A stretch of 48,143 bases of DNA from Bacillus marinisedimentorum (GCF_001644195.2 NZ_LWBL02000003.1:1-48143); one strand, 5' to 3'; shown: positions 1 through 10,299, counted from the first letter of the stretch. Numbers and translations are program-made. The notes: generated from the letters alone by a model not told the origin.

Positions 1-21
1 AGGGCTCTCCGCATTTCAGTA

Positions 22-50
22 TTGCAAGCGGTTGCAGGGGTTGGTATACT
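22..50 (+). promoter_or_regulatory. SigA promoter of the ABC-F leader
   Basis: A -35 box TTGCAA (22-27) and a -10 box TATACT (45-50) are separated by exactly 17 bp, and a TG dinucleotide one base upstream of the -10 makes it an extended -10. Transcription would begin near 57 and leave a leader of about 258 nt before the ATG at 315. The boxes are seen directly; activity is inferred. Confidence 0.65.
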
Positions 51-56
51 TTAGGT

Positions 57-314
57 AGATGAATAGGAAAGGGATGAATGTTTGAGCAATGAAGTACTAA
101 TTCTGTCTAGAAACTTTTTTCAATTTGAAACGAAAAAAGCATTTCAGATAGGATTAGTCTGTCCTTTTCAGGGACAGCAATTGCTCATAGAGGAAAAGAA
201 TGGTTCAGCATGCTCTTTTGGAACTGAATTAAGTTCAACAGGATGTGCTGCACTTTTTTACTTTATCCCTTTATGGACACGGTCCTCTCTGGAATGTATC
301 AGGGAGGTTTTTTT
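57..314 (+). promoter_or_regulatory. Leader with mini-ORFs and attenuator before ABC-F gene
   Basis: The leader holds three overlapping start-stop mini-ORFs just after the transcription start: MNV (74-85), MFEQ (78-92) and MKY (89-100), behind a purine-rich AGGAAAGGG. A hairpin forms at 159-164/172-177. At the end CCTCTCT (284-290) pairs with AGGGAGG (301-307), with one G-U pair, followed by seven T's directly abutting the ATG, so the stem is both a terminator and a trap for the ribosome site. AGAGGA (189-194) could pair with TCCTCT (283-288) as an antiterminator. Attenuation by drug-stalled ribosomes is known for vmlR and other ABC-F resistance genes; that it occurs here is inferred. Confidence 0.6.
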
Positions 315-1916
315 ATGCTTATCATGCAGGCCAAACACATCAACTATACAATTGGCGACAGGAACCTGCTGAATGTCGCGGAACTATCTGTCTTTCACGG
401 TGAAAAAATCGGTCTTGTCGGCAGAAACGGGGCAGGAAAGACTACCCTGCTGAATATTCTATCAGGCAGTGAGGAAGCAGAGGGGGTTCATCTCGGCACA
501 TTCGGAAAGCTCGCATATGTAGAGCAGCTTTCTAATGGCAGTGAAATGGAAGAATGGGAAAAATTGAGCGGCGGAGAGAGAACAAAAGCAAAAATCCAGG
601 AAGCTATAGGTGAAAAACCGGATCTCCTCCTTCTGGATGAACCGGCAAATAACCTTGATTGGAAAGCGATAGAAGAGCTTGAAGAAATGGTGAAAAAGTT
701 TGACGGGGCTGTAATCATTGTTTCGCATGACAGGTCTCTGCTTGATTCCCTCTGTACGAAAATTTGGGAAGTGGAAAACGGCAGTTTGCGTACGTACAAA
801 GGGAATTATTCCAGTTACAGAGCACAAAAAGAGCTTGAGCGAAAAGAACAGGAGTCCCGGTATGCAAAATATGTCCGGGAAAAGAAAAACCTGACGGAAA
901 TCCAGAAAAACAAAGAGCAGCAAGCCAAAGGGATGGATAAACCGCCATCACGGATGGGGAGATCGGAATGGACCTTGTATAAAAATAAAGCGGCGGGGAA
1001 GCGGAAGAAAATTGAACGGGTATCAAAAACACTGCAGGCACGGATTGAGCGTCTGGAAGAAAACAAGCCTGAACAGCCAGTTGACCTGGATGAGATGAAA
1101 CTCGAAATGGAATTGGCCACTCCGGTTAACAGAAAAAACATTATAGAAGGGAAAGACCTGGTGAAAATGATTGGGAGCCGTATTTTATATACGATCCCTT
1201 CATTTAAATTAAGGACCGGTTCAAAAACAGCACTGATCGGTGACAACGGATCAGGTAAAACTACTTTTTTTGATCAGATATGTAAACAAGAAGGACTCGA
1301 CATAGCGGATGCTGTGAAAATTGGCTATTTCCAGCAGGAGATAGAAAAACTGCCCCGGGAGCTGACGATACTCGAGGCTGTTAAAAAAACCAGCATTCAT
1401 CCTGAACATATCGTAAGAACGATTCTTGCCAGACTGAGGTTTTTCCGGGAAGATGTCCATAAGAAAATAGAAGTGCTGAGCGGCGGGGAACGGTCAAAAG
1501 TTGCAATCGCAAGGCTGGCGGCCGGTGATTTTAACCTGTTGCTGCTCGATGAACCGACAAACCACCTTGATGCCGATGCGATTGAAGCACTTGAAGAACT
1601 GCTGATTCAATATCCAGGTACAGTTTTTTATATCTCCCATGACCGCTATTTCATTGAAAAGACAGCAACAAACCTGTATTTTCTTCAACAGGGTGAACTG
1701 ACCGGTTTTGCAGGAGGCCTGAAGGAATGGAAACAAACGCAGCAAAGACGCCCGGCGGTTTCTTATGATGAACAGGAATATTTAAGGCTCGACAATAAAA
1801 AAGCAGAGCTGATCAGCAAGCTGAGCATGCCTGAACCCGGCGTTGACATAATCGCGCTCGAAGAACAGTATACCGAGGTTGTTAAGAAATTGAACAAATT
1901 AAAAGATGCCAAATAA
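315..1916 (+). CDS. ABC-F ribosomal protection protein (VmlR/Vga-like)
   Basis: Soluble twin-ATPase ABC-F protein of about 533 residues with no membrane segments. Members of the resistance branch bind the ribosomal E site and dislodge lincosamides, pleuromutilins or streptogramin A. NBD1 has Walker A GRNGAGKTT (about 36-44), signature LSGGE (84-88) and Walker B LLLLDE (104-109). A charged helical linker (about 165-275) follows. NBD2 has Walker A GDNGSGKTT (309-317), LSGGE (388-392) and [15 protein letters not shown]1 reads DEPANNLD instead of the usual DEPTNHLD, and the Walker A-to-signature distance is short. ATG 315 is chosen because GGGAGG (302-307) sits 7 nt upstream; the open frame extends upstream to 243 but without a ribosome site. 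The long linker and the attenuator-like leader favour a resistance rather than housekeeping ABC-F. Drug specificity cannot be read from sequence alone. Confidence 0.85.
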   Translation: MLIMQAKHINYTIGDRNLLNVAELSVFHGEKIGLVGRNGAGKTTLLNILSGSEEAEGVHLGTFGKLAYVEQLSNGSEMEEWEKLSGGERTKAKIQEAIGEKPDLLLLDEPANNLDWKAIEELEEMVKKFDGAVIIVSHDRSLLDSLCTKIWEVENGSLRTYKGNYSSYRAQKELERKEQESRYAKYVREKKNLTEIQKNKEQQAKGMDKPPSRMGRSEWTLYKNKAAGKRKKIERVSKTLQARIERLEENKPEQPVDLDEMKLEMELATPVNRKNIIEGKDLVKMIGSRILYTIPSFKLRTGSKTALIGDNGSGKTTFFDQICKQEGLDIADAVKIGYFQQEIEKLPRELTILEAVKKTSIHPEHIVRTILARLRFFREDVHKKIEVLSGGERSKVAIARLAAGDFNLLLLDEPTNHLDADAIEALEELLIQYPGTVFYISHDRYFIEKTATNLYFLQQGELTGFAGGLKEWKQTQQRRPAVSYDEQEYLRLDNKKAELISKLSMPEPGVDIIALEEQYTEVVKKLNKLKDAK

Positions 1917-1921
1917 TGATT

Positions 1922-1947
1922 CCTCTGCCGTAATGGCAGGGGTTTTT
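1922..1947 (+). terminator. Rho-independent terminator after ABC-F gene
   Basis: CCTCTGCC (1922-1929) pairs with GGCAGGGG (1935-1942) around a 5-nt loop and is followed by five T's, 5 nt after the stop codon. Confidence 0.85.
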
Positions 1948-1971
1948 GATTTGCTGAAATGAAATCAAGGA

Positions 1972-2000
1972 TTGAACTGGTGCCGGCTGAGAATTTTATT
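1972..2000 (+). promoter_or_regulatory. Candidate promoter of odhAB
   Basis: TTGAAC (1972-1977) and TTTATT (1995-2000) are separated by 17 bp. The -10 is a poor match, so this is only the best candidate in the 225-bp gap. A cre-like sequence (about 2004-2019, containing GAAAGCGG) lies just downstream and would suit CcpA control, but it matches the consensus only loosely. Confidence 0.25.
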
Positions 2001-2172
2001 CAAGAAAGCGGCTGTTTTGGTTACACTACACACAAGACATCCCTGATGCACTTTAGTTTACATAGGAACCGAAAGGGTATTACCATATTGATGAGCGTTA
2101 ATTTGTTCACAAATCTTTCATTTTTAAGAAGCATTCGGCATATACAACCAACTTGATAGGAGGGAAATGCAA

Positions 2173-5025
2173 ATGAGCCCCAACAGGAGCCGCACCAATC
2201 AGATATGGGAGCAATTTTTCGGCCCGAATCTTGGCTACGCGTATGAACTGTATGAGTCTTTCCAGGAAGATTCCGACTCAGTCGATCCGTCAGTAAAATC
2301 TTTTTTTGAAAAATGGGGACCACCCCCGTATGAAACAGAATATGAAACAAAGACAGTAAGTGAAGGCAATAAGGCACCCGCTGCAGCTGACTTGCATAAA
2401 GTGGCATCTGCAATGAAACTGATTGAAAACATCCGGACACACGGCCATCAGGCTGCGGATGTATACCCGCTTGGTGATGACAGAATAAACAACGAAACAG
2501 CCCACCTTACACCGGAACGATACGGCCTTAGTGAGGATGATTTGAAAGCGCTCCCGGCTGATGTTATCTGGGAACACGCCACACCTTCCACTAAAAACGG
2601 CCTCGAAGCGGTCAATAAACTTAAAGAGCTATATACACGGTCAATCGCTTTTCAATTCAGCCATGTCTATGATGAAGAAGAACGTGAATGGCTGAAGGAA
2701 ATGGTTGAAAAAGAGAATACATATCCGGTTTTGACAGACGAGGATAAAAAGGAACTGCTTTTCAGGCTTCAGGAAGTGGAAGGGTTTGAGCAATTCCTGC
2801 ATAAGACGTTTGTTGGACAGAAACGATTTTCAATTGAGGGCCTTGATATGCTTGTTCCCGTCCTCGATGGATTTGTGAAGAGCGGTTGTGAAGACGGAAT
2901 TGAAAACATCATGATCGGAATGGCACACCGCGGCCGTCTAAATGTACTTGCCCATGTGCTTGGAAAGCCGTATGAATTGATACTATCCGAATTCAGAGAA
3001 TCACCAAACAAAGATCTTGTACCATCGGAGGGGTCGACCGGCATTAATTATGGCTGGACAGGGGACGTGAAATACCATCTAGGTGCCAAACGGCAGATAA
3101 AAGATGGAGAGGCTGATGATACGGTCCAGACAAAAGTAATACTTGCAAACAATCCAAGCCACCTGGAATTCGTTAATCCTGTAGTGAACGGTTTTGCAAG
3201 GGCCGCTCAAGATGACCGGACACAAACGGGGTATCCTGCTCAGCACCTGAATAAAGCAGTCAGCATCCTCATTCATGGCGATGCAGCCTTTGCCGGTGAA
3301 GGCATTGTTGCGGAAACCTTGAATATGAGCCGCCTTCAAGGATACGAAACAGGCGGGACCATTCATATTATCGCCAATAACCTGATCGGTTTTACGACAG
3401 AGCGTTCCGAAGCGCGTTCAACAAGCTATGCGAGCGATCTGGCGAAAGGATATGAAATTCCGATCATCCGGGTCAATGCCGATGATCCGGAAGCATGCAT
3501 GGCCGCCGTTCATCTTGCCCATGAATACCGGAACCTTTTCAAAAAAGATATCTTAATTGACCTTGTCGGCTACAGGAAGTATGGCCATAATGAGATGGAT
3601 GATCCTTCTGTGACGCAGCCTGAAATGTATGACCGGGTGAAAAACCATTCTTCTGTTGCGACCCTTTACGGTGAAAAGCTCACAGGCGATGGAACCGTAC
3701 CAAAGGATGAAATTGAAAAGCAATCAAAGGATTTTTTCCAAAAACTATCGGATATTTATGAAAACCTGGAACCAACAGATGAGGAAAAAGCATTGCAAAA
3801 CAAGGTGCCTGAATCGGTAGCTGAAGGAATCCCGGCGATAAAAACAGCCGTTCCTATGGAACGTCTGGAAAACCTGAATGCCGCCATGCTCGATTTTCCC
3901 GAAGGCTTCAATGTGTATCCTAAATTAAAGCGGATTTTAAAACGAAGGGAAAATGCCCTGGGAGACGGGAACAAAGTTGATTGGGCCCATGCAGAAGCAC
4001 TGGCATTCGGCAGTATCATCAGCGAGGGCAAACCAATCCGGATCACCGGCCAGGACAGTGAAAGAGGTACGTTTGCCCATCGTCATCTTGTTTTGCATGA
4101 CTATAAAACAAACGAAACCTATTCGCCGCTGCATGTCATTCCACAGGCGGATGCTTCCTTTGCCATTCATAACAGCCCGCTTTCCGAAGCAGGCGTTCTC
4201 GGTTTTGAATACGGGTACAGCGTCCAGGCGCAGGAAGCTCTGGTCCTGTGGGAAGCCCAGTATGGCGACTTCGTTAATGCCGCCCAGGTCATTATTGACC
4301 AGTTCATATCTGCAGGAAGGGCCAAATGGGGACAAAAATCAAGCCTTGTCATGCTCCTGCCGCATGGTTATGAAGGACAGGGGCCTGAGCATTCAAGTGC
4401 CAGACCGGAAAGATTCCTTACGCTTGCTGCTGAAAACAACTGGACAGTCGCCAACTTAACATCAGCTGCCCAGTATTTCCATATTTTACGGAGGCAGGCA
4501 GCCATTACGGAAAAGGATGAAGCGCGTCCGCTTATTATCATGACGCCCAAAAGCTTGCTGAGAAACCCGTATACTGCCTCAGAAGCCCGTGAATTAACGG
4601 ATGGGGAGTTCCGATACGTCCTGGAACAGGAAGAAACGGGCCATTCTGCCGAAAAAGTGGAGCGCCTTGTGCTCGGCACCGGCAAGGTCATGGTCGATAT
4701 CGCTGATCATATTGACAAAAGCGACAGTGACTTTGACTCTATCCATGTTGTACGAGTTGAACAAATTTATCCTTTCCCTAAAAAGGAAATCGCTGAAATC
4801 ATAAGCCGGTTCCCTAATCTGAAGGAAGTTGCATGGGTTCAGGAAGAACCGAAAAACATGGGTTCATGGCATTTTGTCGATTCAAGGCTCGCCCGGCTGG
4901 CGCCTGAAGGGGCGGAACTGCTATATATCGGAAGGCCAAACCGGTCAAGTCCGGCTGTCGGTGAACCGAAAATCCATAAACAAGAGCAGGAGAACATCAT
5001 TTCACAGGCACTAAAAGAAATGTAA
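2173..5025 (+). CDS. odhA: 2-oxoglutarate dehydrogenase E1 component
   Basis: Thiamine-diphosphate-dependent E1 of the cytoplasmic 2-oxoglutarate dehydrogenase complex. It decarboxylates 2-oxoglutarate and transfers the succinyl group to the lipoyl arm of E2 in the citric acid cycle. About 950 residues, as in B. subtilis OdhA. The N-terminal GPNLGYAYELYESF segment matches the OdhA start region. GMAHRGRLNVL, NPSHLEFVNPVV, the TPP-binding stretch from HGDAAFAGEG to the NN of IIANNLIGF, and YRKYGHNEMDDPSVTQP are all present. AGGAGG at 2158-2163 is only 3 nt from ATG 2167 but 9 nt from ATG 2173, so 2173 is preferred; 2167 would add two residues. odhB follows 14 nt later in the same operon. The E3 subunit (lipoamide dehydrogenase) is not in the window, as expected, since Bacillus uses the shared pdhD product. 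Confidence 0.96.
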   Translation: MSPNRSRTNQIWEQFFGPNLGYAYELYESFQEDSDSVDPSVKSFFEKWGPPPYETEYETKTVSEGNKAPAAADLHKVASAMKLIENIRTHGHQAADVYPLGDDRINNETAHLTPERYGLSEDDLKALPADVIWEHATPSTKNGLEAVNKLKELYTRSIAFQFSHVYDEEEREWLKEMVEKENTYPVLTDEDKKELLFRLQEVEGFEQFLHKTFVGQKRFSIEGLDMLVPVLDGFVKSGCEDGIENIMIGMAHRGRLNVLAHVLGKPYELILSEFRESPNKDLVPSEGSTGINYGWTGDVKYHLGAKRQIKDGEADDTVQTKVILANNPSHLEFVNPVVNGFARAAQDDRTQTGYPAQHLNKAVSILIHGDAAFAGEGIVAETLNMSRLQGYETGGTIHIIANNLIGFTTERSEARSTSYASDLAKGYEIPIIRVNADDPEACMAAVHLAHEYRNLFKKDILIDLVGYRKYGHNEMDDPSVTQPEMYDRVKNHSSVATLYGEKLTGDGTVPKDEIEKQSKDFFQKLSDIYENLEPTDEEKALQNKVPESVAEGIPAIKTAVPMERLENLNAAMLDFPEGFNVYPKLKRILKRRENALGDGNKVDWAHAEALAFGSIISEGKPIRITGQDSERGTFAHRHLVLHDYKTNETYSPLHVIPQADASFAIHNSPLSEAGVLGFEYGYSVQAQEALVLWEAQYGDFVNAAQVIIDQFISAGRAKWGQKSSLVMLLPHGYEGQGPEHSSARPERFLTLAAENNWTVANLTSAAQYFHILRRQAAITEKDEARPLIIMTPKSLLRNPYTASEARELTDGEFRYVLEQEETGHSAEKVERLVLGTGKVMVDIADHIDKSDSDFDSIHVVRVEQIYPFPKKEIAEIISRFPNLKEVAWVQEEPKNMGSWHFVDSRLARLAPEGAELLYIGRPNRSSPAVGEPKIHKQEQENIISQALKEM

Positions 5026-5039
5026 GGGAGGAATGGAAC

Positions 5040-6314
5040 GTGGTTGACATTAAAGTACCAGAATTAGCAGAATCCGTTACAGAAGGAACAATTGTCGACT
5101 GGCTTAAAAAAGAAGGTGAAGCCGTCAGTAAAGGGGAGCCGCTTGTTGAAATCGAAACGGATAAAATCAATCTGGAAATCAACAGCGACTATACCGGAAT
5201 CCTGAAAGAGTTTTTAAAACAGCCTGGAGATACGATCGAGGTGGGCGAAGTCATTGCCCGTCTTGATGAAAATGCAGATGCCTCCGAAGCGCAGGCCGAA
5301 GAGCCGTCTCAAAAGGAAGAGAAACAGGAAGCCCCTGAGCAGAAACAGGAAAAACAGCCGGAACCGGCTCCTGCTAAAGCTGAAAAAGAAGAAACACAGC
5401 AGAAAGATGATGAAAACGAACCGATCGCTTCCCCGGCTGCACGTAAAAAGGCACGCGAACTCGGCATCGATTTACGGACGGTGAAAACACGCGATCCACT
5501 CGGCCGCATCCGCCCTGAAGATGTACAGGCAGCAGCTTCAGAACCGGAAAAACCTGCCCGCAAACAGCCGGAACCAGCAGGCAGCGGTGATCAAGAAGAA
5601 TCCGGTAAACCGGTCGAACGCCAAAAAATGTCGCGCCGCCGCCAGACCATCGCCAAACGGCTGATGGAAGCCCAGCAAAACTCAGCAATGCTGACAACAT
5701 TCAACGAAATTGACATGTCAGCAGTCATGGAGTTGAGAAAACGGAGGAAACAATCCTTCCTGGATAAACACGATGTCAGACTCGGCTTCATGTCTTTCTT
5801 CACGAAAGCGGTCGTCGGCGCGTTGAAACAATTCCCGCTCCTGAACGCTGAAATCCAGGACGATGAAATCCTGATTAAGAAATTTTACGATATTGGCATT
5901 GCCGTTGCTGCAAAGGAAGGGCTTGTCGTACCGGTTATCCGCGATGCAGACCGCAAATCGTTCGCCGAAATTGAACGTGATATCGGAGAGCTCGCTGAAA
6001 AAGCGCAGTCCAATAAGCTCAGCCTTTCCGAACTTCAAGGCGGCTCCTTCTCGATCACCAACGGAGGCGTGTTCGGATCCCTGTTCTCGACACCAATTTT
6101 GAATACACCACAAGTTGGGATTCTCGGTATGCATACGATCCAGAAACGGCCGGTTGTCGTCAATGATGAAACAGACGAAGTCGAAGTCAGGCCGATGATG
6201 TATATAGCCCTGTCCTATGACCACCGTATTGTTGATGGAAGTGAAGCGGTTCAGTTCCTCGGTGCAATCAAGGCGATGATTGAAGATCCGGAAAACCTTT
6301 TGCTTGAAGGATAA
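5040..6314 (+). CDS. odhB: 2-oxoglutarate dehydrogenase E2 (dihydrolipoyl succinyltransferase)
   Basis: Core acyltransferase of the 2-oxoglutarate dehydrogenase complex; it passes succinyl from the lipoyl arm to CoA. 424 residues. The N-terminal lipoyl domain (about 1-76) has the modified lysine in ETDKINLE. A long linker rich in E, K, P, A and Q (about 80-125) leads to the E3/E1-binding domain (IASPAARKKARELGIDL and following). The catalytic domain ends with SYDHRIVDG, which holds the active-site histidine. GTG at 5040 is the start: GGGAGG (5026-5031) lies 8 nt upstream and MVDIKVPELAESVTEG aligns with the usual OdhB N-terminus. It is 14 nt downstream of odhA and shares its promoter. A terminator follows. 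Confidence 0.96.
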   Translation: MVDIKVPELAESVTEGTIVDWLKKEGEAVSKGEPLVEIETDKINLEINSDYTGILKEFLKQPGDTIEVGEVIARLDENADASEAQAEEPSQKEEKQEAPEQKQEKQPEPAPAKAEKEETQQKDDENEPIASPAARKKARELGIDLRTVKTRDPLGRIRPEDVQAAASEPEKPARKQPEPAGSGDQEESGKPVERQKMSRRRQTIAKRLMEAQQNSAMLTTFNEIDMSAVMELRKRRKQSFLDKHDVRLGFMSFFTKAVVGALKQFPLLNAEIQDDEILIKKFYDIGIAVAAKEGLVVPVIRDADRKSFAEIERDIGELAEKAQSNKLSLSELQGGSFSITNGGVFGSLFSTPILNTPQVGILGMHTIQKRPVVVNDETDEVEVRPMMYIALSYDHRIVDGSEAVQFLGAIKAMIEDPENLLLEG

Positions 6315-6322
6315 TGCTGTAG

Positions 6323-6352
6323 GAGCCCTGTCGTGGAGGCAGGGCTTTTTTT
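6323..6352 (+). terminator. Terminator of odhAB
   Basis: AGCCCTG (6324-6330) pairs with CAGGGCT (6340-6346), followed by a run of seven T's; it begins 9 nt after the odhB stop. Confidence 0.88.
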
Positions 6353-6876
6353 CTGTTATTTTTTCAGAAAAGGATCCTCTATCACTTGTAATGGAGAAAA
6401 ACTGAAAAGGTACTGCGAAGGGGATGATCAATGGAACGAGTATTGCAAGCTCTGGAGCACAGCGGACACGCTGCCAGAAAAGATATGCTCCATAGGCTGG
6501 GGGGATGGAAAGTACAAAAGGTGAAGAGTTCATGCAGCTATATGCCCTGGCATGCTGTCACTGCATGTTTCTGACAGAAGGGATGAACGGTGAACAGGTC
6601 GCCTGCAATGGAAAGCGAGAAATTGCCGGAGAGGAGAGTGCAGGGTATTTGTGAGGGTAGGAGCAGTATGGGTGGAAGTAAATCAGAATAATAAAGGTAA
6701 GGGCGTCTCTGGCATTTTCAGGACGGGGAGTTTGTTTATTTACATAAAGAACAGATCACAAACAAAATAATGAATCAGGTTTTTTTATAAATTTTGCTAA
6801 ATTAATTACACCTTCTCTTTATTTATGTGACTGTAGATAACTGAAGAGTAAAATTAGATGGGAAGGAGGAGATCTT
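6353..6876. other. 562-bp spacer without a confident gene
   Basis: Between odhB and the NERD gene I see no recognisable product. Two short overlapping frames stand out: ATG 6431 to TGA 6574 (47 codons, beginning MERVLQALEHSG) and a second ATG at about 6531 (40 codons, beginning MQLYALACCHC). Both are cysteine- and histidine-bearing and overlap in different frames, which would suit a decayed gene. The right 100 bp is AT-rich and probably holds the promoter of the next gene. Confidence 0.3.
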
Positions 6877-7785
6877 GTGATTGTGAAACCTCGAAATGAG
6901 CCCGATGAGTTGTTGCGCTTAAGATACCTGGATAAAAGAGCGCATTTAACTCCCAGGGAGCAAAAATATTTGTTAAATCTTGAAAAAGGCCTTGAAGGAG
7001 AAGAGCAATTTGACAGGTGGGCACAAGAAGTAACAGAGTGTTTGATTTTAAATGACCTGGTACTGGAACTGAACAACACTGTTGCTCAAATAGATTCACT
7101 ATTTATATTAAACAATACAATTTTTCTTTTTGAAGTTAAAAACTATGAAGGTGATTTTTATATTCAAGAGGATAGATGGTACACGATATCTAACTCGGAA
7201 ATCAAGAATCCTATCCATCAACTGAAAAGGGCCGAATCCCTTCTTAAACTGATTCTTCACGAATTGGGTTACACCTTCTCCCTCAAGAGCTACATCATCT
7301 TCATAAATCCGAACTTCCATCTTTATCAGGCCCCACTTAATCTCCCAGTAATTTTTCCTGGACAGCTTAAACGCACCATCATAGAATTCAATGAGAAATC
7401 AAAGAAAACTACTATAAAACATACAAAATTATCGGAGAAGTTATTGTCCTTGCATTTGAAAAGTCCAACTTATAAGCAGATATCAGACTATAGCGATAAA
7501 ACAATAGCAACTGGATTGATGTGTATGTCCTGCAATGCTTTCTTTACACAAAAAGATGTATCCAGAAAATTTATAAAATGCAGCGTTTGTGGCAGAAAAG
7601 AAAAGTTAGACAAGGCTATTTTAAGGACGGTGAGGGAATTTGAAGTTCTGTTTCCTGACTGTAAATTAACTACTAAAACGATCCATGAATGGTGTGGAAC
7701 TATCACTTCAACCAGGCCTATACGGCGAGTTCTGAATTCTAACTATAAAATGATTAGACAGAGTAATGGTACCTTTTATGTATAG
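6877..7785 (+). CDS. NERD-domain protein with C-terminal zinc ribbon
   Basis: 302-residue soluble protein. Residues about 40-150 form a NERD (nuclease-related) domain: GLEGEEQFDRWAQE, then the nuclease-like Asp73 in AQIDSLF and the E-x-K pair (Glu86, Lys88) in LFEVKNYEG. The C-terminal part has a probable zinc ribbon, Cys216-x2-Cys219 and Cys235-x2-Cys238. NERD proteins are thought to act on nucleic acids, but few have a known role. The start is GTG 6877, 7 nt after a GGAAGGAGGAG ribosome site. The gene is clearly more AT-rich than odhAB or ykpA on either side, suggesting separate acquisition. It is monocistronic and runs into the 52-bp repeat array, which begins 17 bp after its stop. Confidence 0.8.
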   Translation: MIVKPRNEPDELLRLRYLDKRAHLTPREQKYLLNLEKGLEGEEQFDRWAQEVTECLILNDLVLELNNTVAQIDSLFILNNTIFLFEVKNYEGDFYIQEDRWYTISNSEIKNPIHQLKRAESLLKLILHELGYTFSLKSYIIFINPNFHLYQAPLNLPVIFPGQLKRTIIEFNEKSKKTTIKHTKLSEKLLSLHLKSPTYKQISDYSDKTIATGLMCMSCNAFFTQKDVSRKFIKCSVCGRKEKLDKAILRTVREFEVLFPDCKLTTKTIHEWCGTITSTRPIRRVLNSNYKMIRQSNGTFYV

Positions 7786-7801
7786 GGTGTGTAGTACGGC
7801 G

Positions 7802-8264
7802 TCCTGTTTCCCGTGCCTATAACCAGAGTGAAGCTAACAATATAGGCACGGGATCCTGTTTCCCGTGCCTATAATCAGGTTGAAGCTAACAATATAGGCA
7901 TGGGATCCTGTTTCCCGTGCCTATAACCAGAGTGAAGCTAACAATATAGGCACGGAATCTTGTTTCCCGTGCCTATAATCAGGGTGAAGCTAACAATATA
8001 GGCATGGGATCCTGTTTCCCGTGCCTATAATCAGGATGAAGCTAACAATATAGGCATGGGATCCTGTTTCCCGTGCCTATAATCAGGATGAAGCTAACAA
8101 TATAGGCATGGGATCCTGTTTCCCGTGCCTATAATCAGGGTGAAGCTAACAATATAGGCACGCACCGCGTTTCCCGTGCCTATTCACAGATTGAAACTAA
8201 CAATATAGGCACTAACACGCGTTCTCCGTCCCTATAACCAGCGTAAAGTCAACATTACAGTCAT
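7802..8264. repeat. Nine-unit 52-bp palindromic tandem repeat array
   Basis: Units start at 7802, 7854, 7906, 7958, 8010, 8062, 8114, 8165 and 8217. The first seven are spaced exactly 52 bp apart; unit 8 starts after 51 bp, and units 8-9 are diverged. Each unit has the arm CCCGTGCCTATA, a 19-nt middle (ending GAAGCTAACAA) and the arm TATAGGCACGGG. Across unit boundaries TATAGGCACGGGA and TCCCGTGCCTATA form an even tighter hairpin with a 7-nt loop. The non-palindromic middle is nearly identical in every unit, so this is not CRISPR. It lies between the convergent NERD and ykpA genes. Confidence 0.92.
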
Positions 8265-8316
8265 TTAAACCACCACCAACCCCATCCTCAGGGTATTACA
8301 ACACCCATCCCAACCG

Positions 8317-8343
8317 AAAAAACCCCGCCACAACCCGGCGGGG
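8317..8343 (-). terminator. Terminator of ykpA
   Basis: On the minus strand CCCCGCC and GGCGGGG (8337-8343 and 8323-8329 on the plus strand) form a GC stem with a 7-nt loop, followed by six U's. It lies 20 nt after the stop of the minus-strand ABC-F gene. Confidence 0.88.
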
Positions 8344-8363
8344 CCAAACAAACACTCCAAAAC

Positions 8364-10031
<1,668 letters not shown>

Positions 10032-10147
10032 TCAGAGAAAGGGCGAGAAAACGGCCGAATTCCAGCCGATTTTTGACATTTTCACTTCAATGAGTTAAAG
10101 TATATATAATATGATTGTTTCGTTTTAATATGAAATACCTGTTATAA

Positions 10148-10176
10148 TTGCCCGATTGAAGAATAGGCTGTATAAT
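10148..10176 (+). promoter_or_regulatory. Promoter of ydjO-like gene
   Basis: TTGCCC (10148-10153) and TATAAT (10171-10176) are 17 bp apart. Transcription would start near 10183 and give an unusually long, GC-rich leader of about 117 nt before ATG 10300. Confidence 0.6.
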
Positions 10177-10299
10177 TGAAGCTCTTATATACGAGTTTTA
10201 TATGGCAGCATGGCGAGGGCGGCAGAGAAGCCCGGCGCATCCGCAGGAATTCAGGCGGACGGACTGGCTTTTTCATCCGATTTCACAGGAGGAATGCAA

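Noticed and set aside
243-314. Longer N-terminus of the ABC-F protein (MCCTFLLYPF...)
   Set aside because: No ribosome site before 243; the segment overlaps the attenuator, and ATG 315 has a well-placed GGGAGG.
2021-2440. Minus-strand frames overlapping odhA and other real genes
   Set aside because: They lie wholly within strong genes in the opposite sense, have no ribosome site, and show the unusual composition (Ser/Arg/Cys/Phe-rich) of shadow frames.
5254-5484. Basic 76-residue frame inside odhB
   Set aside because: It is the shifted reading of the Glu/Lys/Pro/Gln linker of OdhB and codes low-complexity Arg/Lys.
7802-8264. CRISPR array
   Set aside because: The spacing is regular, but the segments between palindromes are nearly identical in all units and no cas genes are present. 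A CRISPR needs unique spacers.
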